Origin: a virus
Strand: one strand, 5' to 3'
Virus record (IMG/VR): IMGVR_UViG_3300030101_000233
Location: 1 to 32,304 of that record
DNA length: 32,304 bases
Shown in pieces: positions 13,057-21,300 of this stretch (its first letter is position 1; each line of letters starts with the position of its first letter). The notes beneath the pieces are model-generated. The model was not told the DNA's origin and ran no database searches. It saw nothing but the letters and a program-made list of their open reading frames with translations. The position numbers were made by a program, and so were the translations under genes.

Positions 13057-13079
13057 GATCCATATAGGTGACCCTATTA
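13057..13079. promoter_or_regulatory. Imperfect palindrome resembling a phage RNA polymerase promoter
   Basis: The element starts at the large terminase stop codon. On the minus strand it reads TAATAGGGTCACCTATATGG, which begins and ends like a T7 promoter (TAATA...TATA-GG) but with a different centre. On the plus strand, 13062-13079 matches the SP6 promoter at 15 of 18 bases by my count. The core ATAGG-N4-CCTAT (13064-13077) is an inverted repeat. A minus-strand promoter would drive the HNH operon; a plus-strand one would make antisense terminase RNA. I found no second copy upstream of the capsid gene, so the call is tentative. Confidence 0.3.
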
Positions 13080-14735
13080 CATCCATGTTTTCTCTTTGGG
13101 TTTATGACCGACAGCAGACTCCATGAACTTGTCCAGATCGTCTTGCAACGCTCGGGCCTTGCGGTCTTTCATTGCCTGCTCTGCGTCCTGAGCCATCTGT
13201 TCTGTCCAGTACGACACAGCCATCGCCAGCACATCCAGCCGGTCATCATGGGCCAGCGATCCGCGATACTTGGTGATCCGGCTCATCTGGTACATCAACT
13301 GGTAGCGGAGAGCCTTCTCAGGGGGCATCGAGCGGGTGCTTTCGTAGTCCTGCTGAATCACGCTGCGATTGATCACCAACTTGTGACTGGTCATCACAGG
13401 CTCCAGCGTGTCGATGATCCGCTTTTCTTTCTGGGTGGTGTGCTTGACCTCTTCAATCGAGCAGGGGTAAATCTTCTTTAACACGGGCTTGAGCAACTGG
13501 GTAAACATGCCATCACCAAAGTTGGCTTCGATACGCAGGGTGTTGACCTTCTCCTTCTTGGCAATCTTGCACAGGGCTTCCAGAGTCTCCTCTGAGTATC
13601 CCCCCGGCAGACCCCCCGCCTCTGTGACAAACAGGTAGCCATTCAGCATCTTGACTACGGCATATGCAGTCTCGTCAGCACCCCGTCCAGATGGGTCAAT
13701 AGCCATGACTGAGCCGGTGTAGTCAGCCCATGCTCCGTCGATCACCGTAATAGGCCCGTAGAAGCGATCTCCCGGCAATCCGACGTTGGGTAGGTCTTCG
13801 ACCACGTTTTCCTTTGAAGCCCCCCAGACAGGCTTCTCCGGCCCCTGTGAGGTGTTTACGGACATGACGATCAGATCGCTGAGTTTGAGGGGATATCGCC
13901 CTTGATCAGACAGGCTGGAGTCCAGCATGAACTGGAGGTTGAATCCGGTACGCCCGTAGGAGGCTTCTCGCTCCAGCAGATCCTCGTGATCAAAGCGATC
14001 GGGATCTGTGGGCCTACCGCTGATATCTGGATCAGTATCCAGTTCAGTAATGAGGGCAGGAGCCAGTTTATCCCCATATCCTTTTCGTTGGCTGCTAGAT
14101 GGATATCTTGCGGGCCAAATACGAACCTCAAAGCCACGCTCAGGCATGTAGGTGTAAATACTGGATTCTGTCTGAGGCGTGCCCAGCACCACAATGTGGC
14201 CTCCCGGCTTCAGAACCGCATCGAACTCTTTCATCGTCTCTGTCAGTTTGTCCCGCATGGTCTGGGTCGCACTGTTGTTCAGAGATTCGACATCATCAGC
14301 CACGATCAGGTCAGCCCGTGACCCGGTGATCTGACTGGTGATTCCCTTGGACACCACGGACGGAGCGTGTGAGGCTTTGGCTGGCCCAACGTCAAATGCC
14401 ACCTTGGAGTTCCGCTGATCCTCTGTAGGCTTCAGGTGGCCCAGTATGGGCATCTCATTGATCATGCGAAGAGTAAAGGTAGAGAAGTCATCCGACCGTT
14501 GCTTGGACGCTGACACCACCAAGATGTTGCTGTTGGGGTTCAGAAGCAACTGGTGACATACATAAGCAGACGTAATCCAAGACTTGCCAACCCCACGAAA
14601 AGCCTCAATGACTCGACGTTTAGGCCCATTCTGAAGATACTCAGCAATATCGTATTGAATGCGAGTAGGAGCAGGAAGCCCCAAATGGTCCCAAGCCAAG
14701 TAAAGGAAGTTACGGAAGTCGGCAAGTTCATTCAT
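13077..14735 (-). CDS. Large terminase subunit (T7 gp19-like)
   Basis: The 552-residue product is near the T7 gp19 length (586). Residues 45-53 (Ala-Phe-Arg-Gly-Val-Gly-Lys-Ser-Trp) are the Walker A loop with Lys51. Leu-Ile-Val-Ala-Asp-Asp-Val-Glu at 143-150 is Walker B with the catalytic acid. Val-Leu-Gly-Thr-Pro-Gln-Thr near 184-190 is the coupling motif. The RNase H-like nuclease starts at Ala-Ile-Asp-Pro-Ser-Gly-Arg-Gly (Asp347) and includes a later Asp-Asp-Arg-Leu-Asp. It cuts concatemers and pumps DNA into the prohead. It is the last gene of the overlapping late chain and is followed by a 186-base gap. Confidence 0.96.
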   Translation of the reverse strand: MNELADFRNFLYLAWDHLGLPAPTRIQYDIAEYLQNGPKRRVIEAFRGVGKSWITSAYVCHQLLLNPNSNILVVSASKQRSDDFSTFTLRMINEMPILGHLKPTEDQRNSKVAFDVGPAKASHAPSVVSKGITSQITGSRADLIVADDVESLNNSATQTMRDKLTETMKEFDAVLKPGGHIVVLGTPQTESSIYTYMPERGFEVRIWPARYPSSSQRKGYGDKLAPALITELDTDPDISGRPTDPDRFDHEDLLEREASYGRTGFNLQFMLDSSLSDQGRYPLKLSDLIVMSVNTSQGPEKPVWGASKENVVEDLPNVGLPGDRFYGPITVIDGAWADYTGSVMAIDPSGRGADETAYAVVKMLNGYLFVTEAGGLPGGYSEETLEALCKIAKKEKVNTLRIEANFGDGMFTQLLKPVLKKIYPCSIEEVKHTTQKEKRIIDTLEPVMTSHKLVINRSVIQQDYESTRSMPPEKALRYQLMYQMSRITKYRGSLAHDDRLDVLAMAVSYWTEQMAQDAEQAMKDRKARALQDDLDKFMESAVGHKPKEKTWM

Positions 14736-15049
14736 GGGTTGCCCGTGCCGGGATTACCAAATTGACTGCCAGAGTCCTGTATTCCTGCGTCGCTAAGTTG
14801 GAATTCTTGTGCAGCAGCATTGGTAAGACGTTGGTTATTGCTTGGAGGAGGACGATTGAACAAGTTTGTTTCGTTGCTATATTGATCCCCAAACCTTTGA
14901 TTCATTAGTCCAATCATCAATCGCAAACGAGCCTGTTTCATATATGCGTCTTCGACAACAGGAAAGCCCTTGGCATTGTCGGGAATAGGCATCGAGGCCG
15001 GTTCTTCAGACACCCGTGCTTGTGGATATAGGAATGCTGGAATACACAT
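14732..15049 (-). CDS. Unknown protein between the terminase subunits
   Basis: The start at 15049 is supported by AGGA seven bases upstream and sits one base after the small terminase stop. The 105-residue product begins Met-Cys-Ile-Pro-Ala-Phe-Leu-Tyr, has a helical middle (Ala-Tyr-Met-Lys-Gln-Ala-Arg-Leu-Arg-Leu-Met-Ile-Gly-Leu-Met-Asn-Gln) and a Pro/Asn/Gln/Gly-rich, probably disordered tail. T7 carries its Rz-type spanin at this place, but I see no membrane segment or lipobox, so it is not an obvious spanin. I do not recognise it. Its end overlaps the large terminase start (ATGA), so it is co-translated with the packaging genes. Confidence 0.75.
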   Translation of the reverse strand: MCIPAFLYPQARVSEEPASMPIPDNAKGFPVVEDAYMKQARLRLMIGLMNQRFGDQYSNETNLFNRPPPSNNQRLTNAAAQEFQLSDAGIQDSGSQFGNPGTGNP

Positions 15050-15050
15050 A

Positions 15051-15260
15051 TCAAGATCCTGTTTGTGGTATTTGGAATGGAAGGGATTTAGCCAAGTCAG
15101 CAAGTGGTTCGCTCTGCTGCGGGGTGGCATCAATGCCATTGTCTTTGAGGAACTGTCGGGCTACGCTCAAATCAGAGGCTCCTGCTTCTCCTGACTCTAC
15201 TCGACGAAGCAGTTCATTAGCGAGTGCGTCATGCAGTCTTTTTGCGGTTTGTTCATCCAT
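15051..15260 (-). CDS. Small terminase subunit (T7 gp18-like)
   Basis: The ATG at 15260 is preceded by AAGGGA eight bases upstream and overlaps the holin end by 8 nt; longer readings of the same frame lack a ribosome site and run into the holin gene. The 69-residue product is short (T7 gp18 is 89) and helical: Glu-Gln-Thr-Ala-Lys-Arg-Leu-His-Asp-Ala-Leu-Ala-Asn-Glu-Leu-Leu-Arg-Arg-Val, then Ser-Asp-Leu-Ser-Val-Ala-Arg-Gln-Phe-Leu-Lys-Asp-Asn-Gly-Ile. The Ala-Arg-Gln-Phe-Leu-Lys-Asp-Asn-Gly-Ile block is the family hallmark in T7-like phages. It would recognise viral DNA and load the large terminase. Confidence 0.85.
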   Translation of the reverse strand: MDEQTAKRLHDALANELLRRVESGEAGASDLSVARQFLKDNGIDATPQQSEPLADLAKSLPFQIPQTGS

Positions 15261-15468
15261 TTGAAAATCCCTTAATGATAAACGATACAAGTGCCCCAAC
15301 AGCCGCAGCCGCTCCAAGCATCCATGATTTGCCCTGCTCAAGACTGCGGAGCCTAGATTCGTGCTTATCCAGTTCAGCATCAATAACCTTTTGTCGGGCG
15401 ACGAGTGAATCAACTTTGCCCTCCAGTCGGCCCAAGGCTAACAGTATTTCGTTGTTGGTTTCCATCAT
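15253..15468 (-). CDS. Holin-like protein, coiled coil plus one membrane segment
   Basis: The 71-residue protein has an amphipathic, heptad-like charged region (residues about 8-45, with Leu-Glu-Gly-Lys-Val-Asp-Ser-Leu and Leu-Arg-Ser-Leu-Glu-Gln), then a single hydrophobic segment (about 48-66, Ala- and Val-rich) and a short polar tail. This is the layout of XhlA-type small membrane lysis proteins, and its position matches the T7 holin gp17.5 between the fibre and small terminase. Two successive ATG codons (15468, 15465) could start it; a GGGG precedes both. The end overlaps the small terminase start by 8 nt. No endolysin gene is visible in the window. Confidence 0.75.
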   Translation of the reverse strand: MMETNNEILLALGRLEGKVDSLVARQKVIDAELDKHESRLRSLEQGKSWMLGAAAAVGALVSFIIKGFSNG

Positions 15469-16091
15469 GTCCCCGTAACTCTCAAGAAAGTTGCATAAGT
15501 GCTGTTGAAAGCCGAGTCGCCATCTAGTTCTGTGCCCGTATTGTCAGCCTCAATCGTAAACTTAATTCGTTGATTGAGAATGCTTGTGACATTAACCACC
15601 GTAGACAAGGCTGTAACTTCTTTTGGCAGGTTGCCCGTAATACCAACAATGCCCTGAGCCAATGTAGTATTTGTGCTGTCATCTACAAAAGCATTGGTTG
15701 AGTGAATAATTTTAGCCGTAACCTTATTGGTATTGGTGTTTACGCGAGCAATCTGGCAATGAAGGGTTACGAGGTAGATTCCAGTCACTGGGAACACGAA
15801 CTTGCCAGACGTTTGAGATACTTGCAAGGTAGTAGTAGTACCCTGACCAGTTGTATCAACTCGCTCCCACGTTGAGTTAATGTCAGCAGCAGAAGCAGTA
15901 ATTGCTTGATCAACAGTAATCCGATGCTGATCAATGCAGGGACTAAGCAAGGCTGGTGGAACTTCGCCATTAGTGTCTAACTGCACAACAAGACCAGAGT
16001 TTGCTCCGGCCTTGCCTGATGGAGTTTGACTGCACAAATTGGTTGTGCCAATAACCCCAGTAGTCATTGAGTGTGGTATTTTGGTAACCAT
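15465..16091 (-). CDS. C1q/TNF-like structural protein, probable fibre-associated
   Basis: This 208-residue product follows the tail fibre gene in a TAATG overlap. From about residue 65 on it alternates short Val/Thr/Ile-rich strands with Asn/Thr-rich loops (for example Phe-Val-Phe-Pro-Val-Thr-Gly-Ile-Tyr-Leu-Val-Thr-Leu, a typical C1q/TNF strand, and a C-terminal Ser-Thr-Tyr-Ala-Thr-Phe-Leu-Arg-Val). The pattern resembles the C-terminal part of the preceding fibre, so it may be a second tip protein or an accessory receptor-binding subunit. The N-terminal 60 residues are Gly/Ser/Pro-rich and could be the attachment part. The function is inferred from fold pattern and position only. Confidence 0.65.
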   Translation of the reverse strand: MVTKIPHSMTTGVIGTTNLCSQTPSGKAGANSGLVVQLDTNGEVPPALLSPCIDQHRITVDQAITASAADINSTWERVDTTGQGTTTTLQVSQTSGKFVFPVTGIYLVTLHCQIARVNTNTNKVTAKIIHSTNAFVDDSTNTTLAQGIVGITGNLPKEVTALSTVVNVTSILNQRIKFTIEADNTGTELDGDSAFNSTYATFLRVTGT

Positions 16092-18367
16092 TAGGATTCT
16101 CCGAGGTTGTGAATAAGGAGGGATTTTTGCCTAGTTCTTATTTCTAGGCTAACACTGCCAGCCGCAACACTTTCTTGCAAGGTTCCTTTACCCTGTAACT
16201 GAAATGTAGTATTACCAGTATCAGTAATCAGTTCTGAGTAGTGCAAGGAAAACGAACTTAACTCAGTATTTGAAGCAAACTCAACATTTGTAACCTTACT
16301 TGTGGCGACTACTGAACCATTTTTCAACAACTGCAATTCGTAATCCGCTTTTCTGATACCGTTGGTTCCGCATTCAGCATCTACTTGGAAAGTGGCTAAG
16401 AACGTGCCCGGACCAACGGTAATTATGCCACTGCCTTGACTAACACTAATTTGAGAGTTGTTTGACGTAATTGTGTAAGTTGAGGTGTCGGCAGTAGTTT
16501 CTGAAGTCCCAGCGGGAACACTAAAAGAAAACGTGCTGTCAAGAAGAATTGAAGGGGTGTCGTTTGTGTTGTGAGTGCATAGCGTAATGCCAGCAGCCTT
16601 TGCTACTTCATCCTTACGCAACGTATCTTCGGCATTCTTAGTCCGGCTTCCGTTGTTGATTTTAACCCGACCATCAAACCCTACTTCAAGAGGAGAGGTT
16701 GCTTCTCCGGCACGGTAAAGGCGAATAGCAAGTGCTGTCGATGTTGTTGACATAGCAGTCAGTTCTAACTGACCCCTACGGTTGCCCGCAGCCGCAGTTC
16801 CGGCGTGAGAAAACCTCCAGTAAGGCTTTGTGCTATTTGACCCACTTACATTATCAGTAGAAGGAGCAAGACCAGAACGCAACGGGTAAGTGTTGTCTCC
16901 AGTTGGGTCAGGGCTGCCAATCTTTACAACGTGAGTTACATCATCTCCGCCACCCCCCAATCGAGTTTCAGAACTACCCAGTTGATGCCTAACTGTTCCA
17001 TCGTTTGCAAGACACCTGATGTATGGAGCAGGGTCTTGATTAGACGAGCCTGAGAACCCAACAATCAGGGCGGGTGTAGAATCGGCTTGAGTGGCAATGG
17101 TGTCATCTGTGACGTTGATATGGACACGACCATTTTGATTTAGTTTAAACACTTTCTGAGAGCCAGATCCAGTGTTGCCATCAACTTCCATAATGTTGCC
17201 GCGTTCGCTGTTGTTACTGTCGTTGACCAAAGACCGATTCAACTTGAACAAGACATCACCACCAGCATTTACTGTGTTGTGGTCGATGATTTCGTAAAAG
17301 ATTTCGTTTGTTCCAGAGTCTTCAGTAGGGTCGCGGAACCTATGAACCACCTGATCAGCCGCATTGCGATACTCTACAATGTTAGTGTTGCCGTCTACAT
17401 TCTGCTTAACAATCAGAGGAGAAGTAGAGCCGCGACCGTCAATCCTAACGTGATCATTGTTTACACAGAAAATGTCATCGCCATCACTCTGCTCAACAAT
17501 AAAGATGCAAACAGATTGGCTGCTGTGCCCTTGTAGGGTAAGTGGGGTAGTGGTAGAAGTAACAGCCTGACCAGTCGTTGGGAAATCAAAGACCTGACGC
17601 GACAAGCCAAAGTTGGTGACCACAATGCTTTGAGTTCTAACATCAGCACCGAGGATTCTCAGTGTTCCCACCGTAGTTCCCGTAGTAACCGTGTAGTCAT
17701 CATTAGGCCGTTGGATGACACCATCAATTTCAACAATGAACGTCTGCTCAAACTCAGAGGTTGGCGGAGGAGTCATATCAAAAACTGTGTCACTACCGCT
17801 GATTGCTCCATTCAACAGTGTGCCAGAAGCAGTGCTGTAGGATTGCGGAACAGACGGAACACTGCCTGCTGAAGCCAAAGCGGCGTTTACCTGACCCAGC
17901 GTGACTGCATCGCTTGACTCAACAGCATCAAGAACATTCCGAATGTTTAGGTTAGTTGCATCCCAGAATGCACCTGAAGCATCTTTCTGCAATGCATCGC
18001 CAATACCCAGTTCATCGTTTTCTTGCTGGGCAAACAGAATCTGATTGTGATTGGCGTTGAGATCAGATGCTTTGAGAACCGATCCGTTTGAAAAGATCCG
18101 AGCAGGAGAAGATACATCCGTGTCTCGGAAAATGCGAATTGTGTCATTGACCACAATAGCACTACTTAATGCTGAATCAGTAATCGTGACTGTAAGCGTC
18201 GGTGAAGTAGTAACTTCGTATTGAGTTGAGGTCAGAGTAATTACTTCGCCATCTGCTTTTTTGATGGTCACAAAGATGTCTTCAGTGCTGACAAACTGAA
18301 GGTTGATGTTGCTGTAAACTGTTTGCCCACCGCTGGTAGGATTTACTTCTACAAACGAAAGTGCCAT
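16091..18367 (-). CDS. Tail fibre protein with T7 gp17-like N-terminal domain
   Basis: The 758-residue protein starts with the domain that attaches T7-type fibres to the tail: an early Gln-Phe-Val-Ser-Thr-Glu-Asp-Ile-Phe-Val-Thr-Ile block, Ile-Arg-Ile-Phe-Arg-Asp-Thr-Asp, and Gly-Ser-Val-Leu-Lys-Ala-Ser-Asp-Leu-Asn-Ala-Asn (about residues 95-106). A second similar beta module appears at about 200-265. The central part is low-complexity, Asn/Asp/Thr/Gly-rich, typical of beta-helical shafts. The last 150 residues look like a TNF/C1q-type jelly roll (alternating Thr/Ser/Val strands), probably the receptor-binding tip. Its TAA overlaps the next start by one base. Confidence 0.92.
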   Translation of the reverse strand: MALSFVEVNPTSGGQTVYSNINLQFVSTEDIFVTIKKADGEVITLTSTQYEVTTSPTLTVTITDSALSSAIVVNDTIRIFRDTDVSSPARIFSNGSVLKASDLNANHNQILFAQQENDELGIGDALQKDASGAFWDATNLNIRNVLDAVESSDAVTLGQVNAALASAGSVPSVPQSYSTASGTLLNGAISGSDTVFDMTPPPTSEFEQTFIVEIDGVIQRPNDDYTVTTGTTVGTLRILGADVRTQSIVVTNFGLSRQVFDFPTTGQAVTSTTTPLTLQGHSSQSVCIFIVEQSDGDDIFCVNNDHVRIDGRGSTSPLIVKQNVDGNTNIVEYRNAADQVVHRFRDPTEDSGTNEIFYEIIDHNTVNAGGDVLFKLNRSLVNDSNNSERGNIMEVDGNTGSGSQKVFKLNQNGRVHINVTDDTIATQADSTPALIVGFSGSSNQDPAPYIRCLANDGTVRHQLGSSETRLGGGGDDVTHVVKIGSPDPTGDNTYPLRSGLAPSTDNVSGSNSTKPYWRFSHAGTAAAGNRRGQLELTAMSTTSTALAIRLYRAGEATSPLEVGFDGRVKINNGSRTKNAEDTLRKDEVAKAAGITLCTHNTNDTPSILLDSTFSFSVPAGTSETTADTSTYTITSNNSQISVSQGSGIITVGPGTFLATFQVDAECGTNGIRKADYELQLLKNGSVVATSKVTNVEFASNTELSSFSLHYSELITDTGNTTFQLQGKGTLQESVAAGSVSLEIRTRQKSLLIHNLGES

Positions 18368-21300
18368 TAGTATCTCCGATCCGTTGCTGGGAGGTCTGAC
18401 TGACTGATCAACTCATTGATTGCTTGATCAATCATTGGAATTTTTGCAAACCACATGGCTCGCTGAATATTACGAATGTCTTCTTTTGACCACGGGTTAT
18501 CTGGGTCAATGATGTTTTGTATCGAACCTCTTATAGATTGAGCAAGGTTTCGTCCAACACCGTAAGCCACAGAACCACGGATTGGGTCAAGGCCGTAAGT
18601 GTCAGAAGTACGGGTGTACTTGTTGAAGAATGGATCTCCGCTTCGGCCTAAAGTCATTGCGGCTACATCAATAATCTGGGGAAGGATGTTGGAATAACTA
18701 GAACGAACAACTGCGGACTTCACAGCATTTTCCATGTTTAGTCGCTCTGCGGTCCACGCCTCACGCTCTTGTGGATCAATGGATGGTCTACGGGCGTAAG
18801 TCAATGCGACATAGGAAAGGTAGCCAAGACCTGCCGAGCCAACCATATTGATAACCTCTGATGCGTCACCACGAGCGAAACCGGCTGCAAGTTGCTTACC
18901 TTTAGATGCAAACGAGAACACACGGAACTGGCTTAACACCTTGAACAACGGATTCATTTGCATCCAGTACGGCAAGTTGCCGACAGTTTGTCGCTGCACT
19001 TGGTTGTCCGCCAATTGACGCATAGCAAGAATCAAAGCGTCATATGCACCTTGATCGTTGATGGCCTCAAAGTTGAGGTCGATCATTTTGTGACTACCAA
19101 ACACAGCCTTTTTCGTTTGGACCACTTCAGGACGCAGTAGTTCTTTGTTGATCCGTTCGACCATTTCTTCGTCTAGACCGAGTTCTCGGAATCTTTGTTT
19201 ACTGTTTCTCCAGAACCCTGCATTGAAATCTACCTTTCCTGTCTTGTTCATTTTGTAGGCAGAGTCCACAAACCATTGCATGTTGGACTTGGTTGCCCAT
19301 CGACGCAGGAAGGTGTCCATTGGAATAATGCCAAGAGGATTCAACATCGAAAAGTTACGACCAGCATCAAGGAAGCGGTCAGTCATTGTTTGTCCTCTGA
19401 CTGTTCCATCAATGCCCATGTCATCTAACCTTCGCAGAACATGCTCGCCAATGTTGTAATCAAACCCAACACCGACATGCATACCCAATTGATTTAGAAT
19501 TGGATCAATGTTGTCGTTCTTCTTGACACCGATCAGCAAAGCATTGGTCATCGTTTGAAGATCGAATGACTGGAATGCTGCTCGCATGCTAGACCGAGAA
19601 ACAATGTTTGCAATTTCGGGCAACTGGGCTAGACCCAAGTACATACCAAGTGTTGATTGACCCATTGCTTGCAAACGAATGTAGTTCCTCATTTGCTTTT
19701 GACCCGAGTCCGACCACAGAGGAAGACCCGTAATAGACCGGAATGTCAAGCCCATGACTTCTTCTGTGATGCCCTCAACATCTGTGCCACGAGCCTGTCG
19801 CTGAAGCACGCTCATCATTTCATCCATTGAAGGCACAAAGTTTTCTCTGGCTGCTCTTTCTGCTGTTGTGCCAAACAACTCGGGGTGTATCCGAACAAAG
19901 GCTTTGAATGACTTACGAAGTTCTCCTGCACCGAACAGTCGCTGTGTGTAAATGCTGGCAACTTCTTGGATGTTGTTGTTAATGAAATCAGACACTCGAA
20001 CTTGTTGACCGTTGATTTCAGCAGTAAAGTTTTCATCAATACGGATACGAGGACGGCCCGCAGCAATCACTGGATCATGCATGCCGTCAGTTGCAAGGTT
20101 AATGATGTCATCGACAAGAGCAGTGTTTTCTTCTCCTAACTCTTTAATCAACATGCTTTTGTTGGAGGCTGTCCAACGTAGCGTGGCTTTGAAGTTGCCA
20201 TGAGATTCTTTGTCTGTCATAAACGAGACAATCCGACGAGCCGCTGCTTCAGCCGCAGTAGTTTTACTGCCATCTCCCTTGGTGATGACGCGAAGCATTG
20301 CAGGGTCACCGCTTGCTTCAATAGCCTCTTTGAAGAACGTGACAATTTCTTCGCTTGCTTGCCCACGCTCATCCAAGAACTTAGCCATTTGCGTAGGTCG
20401 CCAAATACGGTGAAAGTAGGAAGGAGAGTCAGGCAGGCTGTCTCGGAAGACTCCTGCTTTTTGACCATAGCGTCTGGCATTGGCAAAGAAGTCACGAAGC
20501 CCCTCTACATAGATACGCTCATGGTCCGCCATTTCGGAGGCTGCTGCACCGCTGCGGAGTTTGCTGAGAATTTCATTGTCATCCAGCGTGGCTCCAACTT
20601 TACGGGCTGCTTTCGTTGCTCTTTGTTGAGCGTCTGCCAGTTGAATCATTGCAGCCTGTTGCAGTTGCCGAGTCTTAACAACAGCGTTGTAGCCACCCGT
20701 TGCGGTGCTTTCCATGAACAATCGAGAGGCTGTTTGCAAAGCAGCATTGCCTGTTTTCTTGAGTCGTGTAGCGACAGGCGTAGTTAAGACATGCCACCAT
20801 CTAACAGGCAACCATGCTCCCTCTCCCCACTCACCATCAATGATTCGCTTGAATGTGTTGCGTGTTCCACCCTCAGCAGCCTCTTCATCAAACCGAGTAA
20901 GCATTTTTACAATGTCATCTGTTGAGTTGTCGCCTGCTTCAGAGATTGCTTCTCCCGCTGCACGCCCAACATCAGTGGCGGACACACCCCGTTCTTTTGC
21001 CCGACGATCAATTCGTGCTTGCATTTCAGGAGTAATGTCTGAGCCTGATCGTCGATGCATCAATGGATTTAAGATGTCATCATCAATATCTAAATCAAAA
21101 TCCGCACCTTTAGCCTTAAGACGTTTGACTTGTGCTTCAATGATTTGAGATTTAAGGTAGTTTGCTTGTGCTTTACTTAAATCTGCTTTCTTTCTGGCTT
21201 TGACGGCATTGAATCCCGCTCGATCAAAGACTCCCAGTCGCCCTGCAATACCTTTGAGAGTACTGATCGACTCACCAGAAAGATCCCGTGCAACTTGTTT

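Noticed and set aside
20200-20787. Long plus-strand open frame (195 codons)
   Set aside because: It is antisense to the gp16-like gene, has no ribosome site or recognisable domain, and its composition follows from the opposite gene.
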